A DNA stretch of 10,540 nucleotides from GCA-2748575 sp033722575 (GCA_033722575.1 JAWVYU010000170.1:1-10540); one strand, 5' to 3'. Positions 1 through 7,851 are shown, counted from the first letter of the stretch. Translations and numbers: made by a program. The notes: generated by a model not told the origin, from the sequence alone.

Positions 1-3000
1 CTTCAGGGCTGAGCTGTTTCCCGGTTCTGGTGGAATACAGGTTGATTTGGGGTGCGTGGCGAACGGTTTGTGCCACTGCTTCCCGGAACGCATCCATGAT
101 GGGTTCCATCATGGCTGAGTGAAAGGCATGGCTGGTAACCAGCGGCTTGCAACTGATGCCTGTGTCCTTCAGTGTATTCGCCGTAGTTTCCACGGCTGCC
201 TGTGCGCCCGATATAACACAATAGCCCGGCGCATTAACGGCCGCCAGGGTCACGATGCCGTCCAGATAAGGCGTCAGTTGTTCTTCAGTCAGTCTGACCA
301 TCAGCATGGAGCCGGCGGAAACTGACTGCATCAATGCCCCGCGGCGAGCCACCAGCCGCACAGCATCCTCGAATGAGAATATCCCCGCCAGGCAGGCGGC
401 GGCGTATTCACCAATACTGTGGCCAATCAAAAAGTCCGGTTTGCAGCCCCGCCTGATCAGGTAACGCGCCACACCGTACTCAACCAGAAACAGGGCGGGC
501 TGCGCCACTTTGGTCTGGTGAATATCAAGGCCTATTTCCTGGGAATCAGAACCAAACAGGATGGAGCGAATATCAAAACCTTCAGCGGACCTGACGATGT
601 CGCACCCGGTATCAAAGATGTCCCGGAACTCCGCATCCTGTTTATAAAGCCAGGCGCCCATAGCGGGCCGCTGTGAACCCTGCCCGGAAAAAAGAAAGCC
701 AATGGCCCGGTTGCATTTCCCGTTTACCACCGCGTTGATTTGCGAATGTCGTTTGCCCAGGGCATCGGCAAACTCACTGGCGGACGACCCGGTAACCAGT
801 CGGCGACAGGCAAACGCCTTGCGGTGAACGGCGGCGGTGTAGGCCATATCAACCGCCCGCAGCGGCGGGTCCTGATCGGCCATAAAGTCTGTATAGGCCT
901 CGCTGAGGTTCTCCAGTGCTTCGCTGGATTTGGCAGAAAGCAGCAAGGGTACCACTGGTGACGCTGGTGGCGTCTGCCGGGACTCGTTGTTTTCTGCGGC
1001 GGGGAAATTCTCGATCAGCACATGGGCATTGGTACCGCCAACGCCCAGCGAACTGATGGCGGCAATTCGTTTTGTGGAATCCGGCCAGTTAACGGTTTGC
1101 GGATTGATGTAGAAGGGTGTCTGGTCCAGATGCAGTTTGGGGTTGGGGTTTTCGTAGAACAGGGTGCCTGGTATTACGCCGTTGCGAACCGACAGCACAG
1201 CCTTGATAAAACTGGCAATGCCGGCAGCATGAATGGTATGGCCGATATTGGATTTTACGGAGCCCACCGCGCAGCGGTTGCTGCTGGTTTCCGGGGATGT
1301 ATCTGCAACCCCGTACACCTGATTGAGTGCCGCGATTTCGATGGGGTCTCCCAACGGCGTTGCAGTGCCATGGGCTTCGATAAACTCCACTTGGGATGGA
1401 TCAATCCCGGCGTTCTGCAGCGCCTCCCGGTAAACGGCAACCTGACCGGATACGCTGGGGGCGGAAAAGCTGGCCTTGTTGTCGCCGTCATTGTTAATGG
1501 CAGCCCCTTTGATCACCCCATAGATGGGGTCGCCATCCCTGATGGCCAGATCAAGCCGTTTGATCAGCACCATACCGGCGCCGTCGTTAAACGTAGTGCC
1601 GGTGGCGCTGGCGTCGAAGGGGCGGCAGTGGCCGTCGCGGGAGAGCATGCCGCCTTCCTGGTACAGGTAACCGCTGTTCACCGGGGTGGAGACTGAGGCG
1701 CCTCCCGCCAGCGCCAGTTCACACTGGCCCTGTTCGATGGCGGCGCAGGCCTGGGCAATGGCCACCAGGCCGGTGGAGCAGGCCGTAAAAACATTCACGG
1801 CGGGGCCGGTCAGGTTGAGCTTGTAGGCGATGCGGCTGCTGACGAAGTCCGATTCGTTAGCCAGAGACGCGTTAAAGCTGCCCACCTTTGCCAGCAGCGC
1901 CTTGTCCGGTAACACATACTGCTGGAAATAGCGGGGCCAGTTGGTGCCGGCAAACACCCCGGTACGATAACCGGCTTCGTTGTTACCGTAATTGCCGTCT
2001 TCAAGTGCCTGCCAGGCCAGTTCCAGCAGCAATCGCTGCTGGGGATCCATAAGGGTGGCTTCCTGGGGCGGAATACCGAAAAAGGCAGCGTCGAACCGGT
2101 CGCAGTCCTTAATGACACCTTTGGCTGGCACGTAACGGGGGTCGGCTGCCTGTTGCGGGTCCACCTCCGGTGACAGGTTATCCGGGCCGAAGAAATCAAC
2201 GGACTCTTTTCCCGCCAGCAGATTCTGCCAGAACTCATTCAGATTGGCGGCTCCGGGAAAGCGACAGGCCATGCCGACCACAGCGAATCCGGTCCGGGTG
2301 TGTCCCGGATGCGGCTCACGGTTCCGGGATGATGACGTGGAGAATCCAGCAGATTGTGAGCCACTGAAATACTGTGCCTGGGCGGCAATACTGGGGTATT
2401 CGAACACAAAGGTGGGTTTCAGCGACACCGAAAATGCGTCTCCCAGTTTTTGCGTTAATCGCATGGCTTCCAGGGAGGTGCCGCCGGCTTCAAGAAAGTT
2501 GACCTTATTATCAACCTGTCGCCCCAGTACTTGCTGCCAGCACCGGGATACTGTCTGGTTGGGAGAGGTTACCGTTTCGCTGGCGGCGAAAGGATCCGGC
2601 AGTGCCTGCTCATCCAGTTTGCCGTTCTTGTTCTTTGGCAATGCCGCCATCTCAATAAAAAAATGCGGCATCATAAACGAGGGCAGAGCATCCGCCAGCC
2701 GGACGCGCAGCTCAGACGGCGTCATTCCTGACTGGGACACATAATAGGCCGCCAGCCGTTTTTGCCCCGTTGGCCCCAGTTTCAGCACAACGCGGGCTTC
2801 ATCCACTTCATTCTGTTGATTGAGCACATGGTCTATTTCGCCCACCTCGATCCGGTGTCCGTCGATCTTTACCTGCTTGTCCAGGCGCTGCAGATAGTCA
2901 TAGCTGCCGTCCGCAAGGCGTTGTACCAGGTCGCCGGTGCGATAGCCGGTTCGGGTCACACCGTCGCGGCAGCTGATCTCCACAAATTTTTCCCGGGTGA

Positions 3001-4114
3001 GCTCCGGCTGGTTGAGGTATCCGCTTGCCAGCCCCTGTCCAAATGCCACCAGCTCCCCGGTTGGTGTGTCGCCTTCAACGGGGCAGAGCGATTCGTCAAA
3101 AATATCGCATTGGGTGCCATTGATGGGGTAACCAATGGGAATGCGTTTTGTGTCTGCAGGCAGGGATGGCGGAACAGGGTAGACGGTGGTAAAGGTAGTG
3201 TTCTCGGTAGGTCCGTAACCGTTAAACAGCCGGGTATCGGGTAAACGCTGCTGTGCCTGTCTGATATGAGGTACCGACAGGGCTTCGCCGCCGGCAAGCA
3301 ATTGTTTAACCGGCACCAGATATTCCGCATGTTCGGAAATCATGGTGTTAAAGAACGAGGCGGTCAGCCAGAGTGTGGTAATACCCTGTTCACGGATACT
3401 CTCGCCAATACCTTGTGGTGTGATAGTCCCGTTTTCCGGGTGTATCACACAGGTTCCGCCGTTCAGCAACGGCCCCCATATCTCCAGTGTGGACGCGTCA
3501 AAACTCAGGGAGGAATGCTGCAGAAACACCTGCTCATGGGAAAAATCGATGTAATCTGTATCTTTTACCAGGCGGCACACAGCGCGATCCGGAATCAGGA
3601 CACCTTTGGGCGTACCGGTGGAACCGGAGGTAAAAACAATATAGGCGGTACTTTCGCCTTTTTTATCCCGCTGGCAGCAGAGCGGTTTGCCGGTATCGGG
3701 AGCTGGTTCCCGGGGCACTTCCAGCCAGCGGAGTTGTGCATCAGGAAATGACTGTGAGGAGGAAAACCGGATACCCAGCCTGGCACCGGTTTGGCTCATG
3801 ATCAGGCGCTGACGCTCTTCCGGGTAGCTCGCGTCCAGAAACACGTAATGGCCACCGGCGGACAGGATACCAAGAAGACAGGCGCAGAGATCCGGATCCC
3901 GCCATGCCGGCAGTATCACCGGCTCACCGGGTTTCAGGCCGGCACGCTGCAGTGCCGTGGCGATCTGCGCGGCTTTATCCCGCAGTTGCTGATAACTCTG
4001 GTGAGTCCATACACCATCGGAACGAAAGGCGATGGCCGTTCGATCGGGACTGCTGTCGGCAATCTTGTTAAAAATATCGACGATGGTCATGGGGTATTGC
4101 GGTGCGGTATTCAC
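1..4114 (-). CDS. Hybrid NRPS-PKS megaenzyme, A-PCP-KS-AT (3' end outside window)
   Basis: Starts an assembly line: it activates an amino acid, holds it on a carrier, and extends it with a malonyl unit. The visible 1371 residues (numbered from GTG 4114) read: A domain about 20-505 with TSGSTGTPKG (162-171), FDAS (205-208), GYGPTE (299-304), YRTGD (391-395) and NGKLD (497-501); PCP with GGTSL, phosphopantetheine serine S547; KS about 609-1035 with catalytic C779 (TACSTG), H915 (EAHGTAT) and H959 (NIGH); AT from about 1135 with GQGSQ, nucleophile S1233 (GHSIGE) and HAFH (1329-1332), the malonyl-type motif. The frame is open to base 1, inside the AT, so later domains (KR, ACP, release) are unseen. 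No condensation domain precedes the A domain, as in loading modules. Start: GTG 4114 has AGGA 12 nt upstream; ATG 4090, in frame, has no visible ribosome site. An in-frame stop lies further upstream. Product unknown. Confidence 0.95.
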   Translation of the reverse strand, partial: MNTAPQYPMTIVDIFNKIADSSPDRTAIAFRSDGVWTHQSYQQLRDKAAQIATALQRAGLKPGEPVILPAWRDPDLCACLLGILSAGGHYVFLDASYPEERQRLIMSQTGARLGIRFSSSQSFPDAQLRWLEVPREPAPDTGKPLCCQRDKKGESTAYIVFTSGSTGTPKGVLIPDRAVCRLVKDTDYIDFSHEQVFLQHSSLSFDASTLEIWGPLLNGGTCVIHPENGTITPQGIGESIREQGITTLWLTASFFNTMISEHAEYLVPVKQLLAGGEALSVPHIRQAQQRLPDTRLFNGYGPTENTTFTTVYPVPPSLPADTKRIPIGYPINGTQCDIFDESLCPVEGDTPTGELVAFGQGLASGYLNQPELTREKFVEISCRDGVTRTGYRTGDLVQRLADGSYDYLQRLDKQVKIDGHRIEVGEIDHVLNQQNEVDEARVVLKLGPTGQKRLAAYYVSQSGMTPSELRVRLADALPSFMMPHFFIEMAALPKNKNGKLDEQALPDPFAASETVTSPNQTVSRCWQQVLGRQVDNKVNFLEAGGTSLEAMRLTQKLGDAFSVSLKPTFVFEYPSIAAQAQYFSGSQSAGFSTSSSRNREPHPGHTRTGFAVVGMACRFPGAANLNEFWQNLLAGKESVDFFGPDNLSPEVDPQQAADPRYVPAKGVIKDCDRFDAAFFGIPPQEATLMDPQQRLLLELAWQALEDGNYGNNEAGYRTGVFAGTNWPRYFQQYVLPDKALLAKVGSFNASLANESDFVSSRIAYKLNLTGPAVNVFTACSTGLVAIAQACAAIEQGQCELALAGGASVSTPVNSGYLYQEGGMLSRDGHCRPFDASATGTTFNDGAGMVLIKRLDLAIRDGDPIYGVIKGAAINNDGDNKASFSAPSVSGQVAVYREALQNAGIDPSQVEFIEAHGTATPLGDPIEIAALNQVYGVADTSPETSSNRCAVGSVKSNIGHTIHAAGIASFIKAVLSVRNGVIPGTLFYENPNPKLHLDQTPFYINPQTVNWPDSTKRIAAISSLGVGGTNAHVLIENFPAAENNESRQTPPASPVVPLLLSAKSSEALENLSEAYTDFMADQDPPLRAVDMAYTAAVHRKAFACRRLVTGSSASEFADALGKRHSQINAVVNGKCNRAIGFLFSGQGSQRPAMGAWLYKQDAEFRDIFDTGCDIVRSAEGFDIRSILFGSDSQEIGLDIHQTKVAQPALFLVEYGVARYLIRRGCKPDFLIGHSIGEYAAACLAGIFSFEDAVRLVARRGALMQSVSAGSMLMVRLTEEQLTPYLDGIVTLAAVNAPGYCVISGAQAAVETTANTLKDTGISCKPLVTSHAFHSAMMEPIMDAFREAVAQTVRHAPQINLYSTRTGKQLSPE

Positions 4115-4404
4115 TTTCTGGTTCTGTCCTGACAGTCTTGGGATGAATCCCTGGTTGCTCCCTGCTCAAGTCCTGCACAATCCGGACCATTCTGGATTAT
4201 TACCGGGTTATCTGTCCTGTAACAGAAAAAGCATTTTGACCCGTGAGTCGGTAGAGCCCAGCCAATGGCACATGCTGGCTTACACAGAGTGATGTCGTTA
4301 TGATTAGCCACCTATATAGTACTATTTTCCTCCCAATGCATTGCGAATTCAATTGTAAATAAGGGGGGTTGACAGTTCACTGGCAATTCTTCAGGGATTT
4401 GAAT
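4115..4404. promoter_or_regulatory. Divergent intergenic region between NRPS-PKS and tailoring operon
   Basis: No gene is supported here. It separates two outward-reading transcription units, so promoters for both must lie within it or nearby. Visible structure: an imperfect inverted repeat, AATCCGGA / TCTGGATT with a 4-nt loop (4179-4198, one mismatch), in the leader of the megaenzyme; a 10-bp perfect palindrome ATAGTACTAT (4316-4325); and a second one, CAATGCATTG (4334-4343), with centres 18 bp apart. TATAGT at 4315-4320 resembles a -10 box for the rightward operon, but no good -35 is found at 16-18 bp. The part from about 4290 to 4360 is clearly AT-richer than the flanking genes. Confidence 0.55.
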
Positions 4405-5241
4405 GTGCGATCACTTGCTACAGCAATCAAAGTCAGGATCAGACTGGTCATTGAAATTCTGCCCTTTGGCAGAGATATTTTTCTGTGGTTATCCCGTGCC
4501 CGCAAGCCACTGAGCTATCGTGGTGTTTTTGCCACGCGGTCGGAAGCGCTCACCCATATCCCCGCCCGGGCATCCTCCCGATACGACGAAATCAATAAAA
4601 AAAAGGCGCGCAATGCACAGGAGGAAAATGCCAAGCTGGATGTTTATTTCAGGGATTATGATTACCCCGCGTTTTTCTGGCTGACCCGTTGCCTTAATGA
4701 CAATGCTCAGGTGCTTGAACTCGGTGGCAGCCTGGGACATTATTTTTACAGTTGTGATCGCTTTGATATGTTGCCTGAATCGGTGCGCTGGACAGTCGCT
4801 GAATTGCCGGAAGCGGTGAAGCTTGGCAGCGCAATTGCCCGGGAAAGACAGGAATCCCGGCTGAGTTTTCTTGACAGTGAAGAACTGGCCAACAGCCCGC
4901 CGGCGGATGTTTTTCTGACAGCGGGCACTCTGCAGTACATGGAAAGCCCGATATGGGGGTTGCTGGACAGCCTGAACGGCAAACCCCGGCATCTGATCGT
5001 GCACAACTTGCCAGCCCACAGGAACCGCTCATTCTGGACCTTGCAAAACCTGTCGGTGTGCGAGGTTCCCTATCGTATTTACAGCCATGAACAGTTGCTG
5101 CAGGAACTGGTCAAGCGCGGATATGAATTAGTGAAAGAATGGGGTCATGCCCGTGATATTGAGATTCCGTTTCATCGGCAGCAGTCGGCCATTGAAGGAT
5201 ATCTGGGTTTTTATTTCAGGCTCGCGCCGGAAAAGTCTTAA
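4405..5241 (+). CDS. Putative methyltransferase, TIGR04325 (LIC12133) family
   Basis: A predicted SAM-dependent methyltransferase. The N-terminal part has the family-like SYRGVF segment followed by SEAL (about residues 38-48 from GTG 4405). The SAM-binding motif I is VLELGGSLGHY (from nt 4710), followed by RWTVAELPEAV, where the acidic residue after the second strand would contact the SAM ribose, and later by ADVFLTAGTLQYM. The C-terminal half is typical of the family (LIVHNLP, then YRIYSHEQLLQEL). Substrate is unknown; family members often occur in polysaccharide or secondary metabolite loci. Start is uncertain: GTG 4405 has AGGGA 7 nt upstream; an in-frame TTG at 4369 would add 12 residues, but its AAGGGGGG tract abuts it with too little spacing. 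First gene of a rightward operon, ending 12 nt before the acyltransferase gene. Placement beside the NRPS-PKS suggests a tailoring role (inference). Confidence 0.87.
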   Translation: MRSLATAIKVRIRLVIEILPFGRDIFLWLSRARKPLSYRGVFATRSEALTHIPARASSRYDEINKKKARNAQEENAKLDVYFRDYDYPAFFWLTRCLNDNAQVLELGGSLGHYFYSCDRFDMLPESVRWTVAELPEAVKLGSAIARERQESRLSFLDSEELANSPPADVFLTAGTLQYMESPIWGLLDSLNGKPRHLIVHNLPAHRNRSFWTLQNLSVCEVPYRIYSHEQLLQELVKRGYELVKEWGHARDIEIPFHRQQSAIEGYLGFYFRLAPEKS

Positions 5242-5253
5242 CGGAGAGGGCGC

Positions 5254-6399
5254 ATGGATACAGGACATATCAGGCCGCTTACTTCGCTACGGGGTATTGC
5301 CGCGATTTATGTATTTTTTCACCATCTGATTGTTTTTTTTCTCCGGCCCGTGGGAGAGGAAGTGGGGGCTTATACAGCCTTGCTTGCCAACGGCTATTTG
5401 TGGGTGGATTTTTTCTTTATTCTCAGCGGCTTTCTGCTGGCGTTGCTCTACGGTGCTTTGATCAGGGAAAAAGCCCTGTCCAAAAAAGACTTTCTGATCA
5501 GGCGATTCGCCCGTATTTATCCCCTGCATCTGGTGGTGCTGTTATTGTTTGTTATGGTGCAACTGGCGCTTTATCTGAAGGGCAATAGCGATGCCTTCAG
5601 TGGTCAGTTCAGTCTGGCCGATCTGTGGCGCAGTCTGTTCCTGGTGCACGCCATCCAGCTGCACCCCACGTATACGCCCTGGAATGGCCCCTCCTGGTCT
5701 ATCAGCGCGGAGTGGTGTGCCTATATCCTGTTTCCCTTGTTTGTGTGGCTTGTGTACCGGTTGCGTGAAGGTATCAGGCAGATCGTGTTTTGGGTATGCG
5801 GTTTTACTGTGCTGGCTGTTGTGGAAAATGCCACCTCGCGGCAGCTTGATCTGACGGGCTATCTGGGCCTGATTCGGTGTTTTGTGGAGTTTTCCATGGG
5901 GATTATGCTGTATGCCACCGCTTACCATTCCCCTCTGATGCTGAAGTGGCTGGCCACGTCAAAGTCCCAGCTGCTGCTGATGCTGGCTTTACTTGTGAGC
6001 CTTCATTTTGAGCGGGCCGACCTGACAAGCGTTGCGCTAATGGTGCTGATTGTTGCTTCCGTAAGCCGTCAGGAAACCGCGGTTACCCGGGCGCTTTCCC
6101 ACCCGTGGTTGTTCTTTCTGGGCACCATCAGCTACTCCATTTACATGGTGCACTGGCTGGTGTTTTCGCTGGTGGACAAGGCAGCTCGACTGGCAATGGG
6201 TATTGAAGTGCGGGATATTGACAGTGGATTGCCCCTGCTTGCGGTTATCCTGGTCTGCAGTGGACTGGTACTGATAACGTCTGTGCTGAGCTTCAGGCTG
6301 GTGGAAGAACCGCTGCGCAAATGGTTGCCCCGGGTGCTGGGGGCAACGGATAAACAACGGGACTGGAAAGGTAATGAGCAGCAAAACAGATCAGCTTGA
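5254..6399 (+). CDS. OafA-like membrane acyltransferase (acyltransferase 3 family)
   Basis: 381 aa integral inner-membrane protein, the usual length for acyltransferase 3 (PF01757) proteins without an extra SGNH domain. These enzymes O-acylate sugars, lipids or polyketide/macrolide products. Diagnostic motifs: LTSLRGIAAIYVFFHH at residues 9-24, with R13 and the H23/H24 pair implicated in catalysis; WVDFFFILSGF; RRFARIYPLH; GPSWSISAEW; YSIYMVHW; and the C-terminal RLVEEPLRKWL. About ten hydrophobic segments are visible. ATG 5254 is well supported by GGAGAGGG at 5243-5250. The gene lies 12 nt after the methyltransferase gene, and its end overlaps the next gene by 26 nt, so translation of the three is probably coupled. 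Acyl donor and acceptor cannot be told from sequence. The location suggests acylation of the NRPS-PKS product or of a cell-surface glycan; the first is favoured by context only. Confidence 0.95.
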   Translation: MDTGHIRPLTSLRGIAAIYVFFHHLIVFFLRPVGEEVGAYTALLANGYLWVDFFFILSGFLLALLYGALIREKALSKKDFLIRRFARIYPLHLVVLLLFVMVQLALYLKGNSDAFSGQFSLADLWRSLFLVHAIQLHPTYTPWNGPSWSISAEWCAYILFPLFVWLVYRLREGIRQIVFWVCGFTVLAVVENATSRQLDLTGYLGLIRCFVEFSMGIMLYATAYHSPLMLKWLATSKSQLLLMLALLVSLHFERADLTSVALMVLIVASVSRQETAVTRALSHPWLFFLGTISYSIYMVHWLVFSLVDKAARLAMGIEVRDIDSGLPLLAVILVCSGLVLITSVLSFRLVEEPLRKWLPRVLGATDKQRDWKGNEQQNRSA

Positions 6400-7309
6400 T
6401 CACGGGAGTAAAAACTTTCAGGTAACACCTGTGGCGCCGGAAAGCTTTGATACTTTTTCCATACATCCCCTGAGGCACAATTATCAGGATCACCCCATGC
6501 TGCAGCTTCCCGCCATCAGGGAGCTGGCCCATTATCTTCTGGATTATAAAAAATGCCGTTTTGCAGGGGCGGAGCTTGCCCTGGATTCCGATTTCTACCA
6601 TGTCCCCGAACACCCTGACGGCAAGTCGCTGGATGATGTGTTTAATGAGCTGGAAAACCCCAAATCCTGGATTGCCCTGTATAACATAGAAACCCATCCG
6701 GATTACCAGGCGTTTCTGAATGATGTGATTGCCGATGTCCTCCCCAGGGTGGAAAAAGAGCAGGGTAAAATCTTTGCGGTTCAGGGTTTTATGTTTATTT
6801 CGTCACCGCCCTCTTTTACGCCTTTCCATATCGACAGGGAAAATAATTTCTGGATTCAGCTGCGTGGGCGCAAGATCATGACGGTGTTTGATAACAGCGA
6901 CCGGGATCTGGTATCGGCTGATGCGCTGGAAGGTTTTGTGTTACGCCGGTCGCTGCGTGGTGTCAGGCTGCAGGAAGATGCCGTGGCCAAGGGCCACCGC
7001 TTTGATGTGGGGCCGGGGGACGGGGTTTATTTCCCTTCCACCTCCCCGCACATGACCGAATCCACCAGTGACTGGGTGGAGCCGGGTAATGCCGTGTCCA
7101 TATCTCTGGGCGTGGTTTTCTATACGGAGTTCACCCGGCGCCAGGCCCGCAATCACCACGCCAATCACCTGCTGAAAAAGCTCGGGTTGCACCCGGGTCC
7201 TGTACCGGTAAGGCCGCCGCTGAGCCACTGGAAGAGTGCATTGGGGTACTGCTATGGTATGGCGCGCAGCCTGCTGACCAGCTACAAGCCGCCTCCGGGT
7301 TCCTTGTGA
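6374..7309 (+). CDS. Cupin-like (JmjC-fold) Fe(II)/2-oxoglutarate oxygenase
   Basis: 311 aa cytoplasmic protein of the cupin_8/JmjC-like type, a fold that hydroxylates amino acids, peptides or carrier-bound substrates using iron, 2-oxoglutarate and oxygen. The metal triad is visible as H152 and D154 in TPFHIDRENNFW and H226 in FPSTSPHMTES, with the double-stranded beta-helix strands between (FAVQGFMFISS, IQLRGRKIMTVFD, RFDVGPGDGVYFP, AVSISLGVVFY). The LRGRK lysine sits about where relatives bind 2-oxoglutarate (inference). A region of about 130 residues precedes the core. ATG 6374 has GGAAAGG just upstream and overlaps the acyltransferase gene by 26 nt. The 3' end overlaps the convergent HxlR gene by 28 nt. 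Context suggests hydroxylation of an intermediate of the NRPS-PKS pathway, for instance a carrier-bound residue; a general protein hydroxylase is also possible. Confidence 0.88.
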   Translation: MSSKTDQLDHGSKNFQVTPVAPESFDTFSIHPLRHNYQDHPMLQLPAIRELAHYLLDYKKCRFAGAELALDSDFYHVPEHPDGKSLDDVFNELENPKSWIALYNIETHPDYQAFLNDVIADVLPRVEKEQGKIFAVQGFMFISSPPSFTPFHIDRENNFWIQLRGRKIMTVFDNSDRDLVSADALEGFVLRRSLRGVRLQEDAVAKGHRFDVGPGDGVYFPSTSPHMTESTSDWVEPGNAVSISLGVVFYTEFTRRQARNHHANHLLKKLGLHPGPVPVRPPLSHWKSALGYCYGMARSLLTSYKPPPGSL

Positions 7310-7770
7310 TTTCCGGCCGCCAGAAGGCCCGGCCCATACTCTGGTATGACTTCCCTGGCCTTCAGGGGCTCATGGCATTCAGAACAGCTGATGACCGGGG
7401 TGAAGTGCTCACCACAACTTTTGTGGCGGTAGACCATAGGTGCACCATTACCATCATCCATCCATTTATCTCCCCAGCGGACCATCATCATGATAACGGG
7501 GTACAAGTCTATGCCTTTTTCCGTCAACCGGTATTCATAACGGGGAGGGCTGGACTGGTATTGCACCTTTGCCATCACTCCCTGTTTCACCAGCTTTTTC
7601 AGACGTTCGGAAAGCCGGTGCCGTGATATACCCAGTTTTTTCTGGAAATCCTCAAACCGGCGGACTCTCAGAAAGGCATCCCGCAGAATCAGCAGGGTCC
7701 AGCGATCCCCTATGACCGACAGGGTTCTGGCTACGGAACAGGTTTCTTCCTGCATTTCTTCCCAGCGCAT
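7282..7770 (-). CDS. HxlR-family winged-helix transcriptional regulator
   Basis: 162 aa DNA-binding regulator. The HxlR signature is clear: CSVARTLSVIGDRWTLLILRD (residues 11-31), the recognition region FQKKLGISRHRLSERLKKLVKQG (42-64), and the wing YQSSPPRYEYRLTEKG (71-86). Helix YPVIMMMVRWGDKW (90-103) is the usual dimer helix. C11 lies at the N-terminal cysteine used for redox sensing in HxlR/DUF24 relatives such as YodB and HypR. A C-terminal extension carries H116, C119, C129, C132 and H133, a zinc-ribbon-like set often seen in HxlR members of proteobacteria and actinobacteria. ATG 7770 is preceded by GAGG with 7-nt spacing. Divergent from the molybdoenzyme gene, with an inverted repeat over its own promoter, so autoregulation and control of that neighbour are likely. 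Its end overlaps the oxygenase gene. Confidence 0.95.
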   Translation of the reverse strand: MRWEEMQEETCSVARTLSVIGDRWTLLILRDAFLRVRRFEDFQKKLGISRHRLSERLKKLVKQGVMAKVQYQSSPPRYEYRLTEKGIDLYPVIMMMVRWGDKWMDDGNGAPMVYRHKSCGEHFTPVISCSECHEPLKAREVIPEYGPGLLAAGNHKEPGGGL

Positions 7771-7822
7771 TGCATCACCTCTTCGACCCGGTTAAATCGG
7801 GCCATATTCTGGTATTTCCGTC

Positions 7823-7851
7823 ATTATAGCTTTACAAGTTCCATTTTGGAA
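7823..7851 (-). promoter_or_regulatory. Sigma70-like promoter of the HxlR gene
   Basis: On the minus strand a perfect -10 hexamer TATAAT (7823-7828) lies about 50 nt upstream of the regulator's start. At 17-bp spacing the -35 position is TTCCAA (7846-7851), a weak match to TTGACA. The inverted repeat at 7836-7854 covers the -35 and the spacer. A weak -35 with a strong -10 fits a controlled promoter. Confidence 0.6.

Noticed and set aside
1022..1696. Long plus-strand open frame of 224 codons
   Set aside because: It lies opposite the KS coding region of the minus-strand megaenzyme, whose motifs are unmistakable; the plus frame shows no family features.
4369..4397. TTGACA at 4369-4374 as a -35 promoter box
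   Set aside because: The expected -10 position at 17 bp (4392-4397) reads CAGGGA, with no TATAAT-like hexamer at 16-18 bp.
4489..5019. Minus-strand open frame of 176 codons opposite the methyltransferase
   Set aside because: The plus-strand frame carries the methyltransferase motifs; the minus frame looks like an antisense shadow with no domain.
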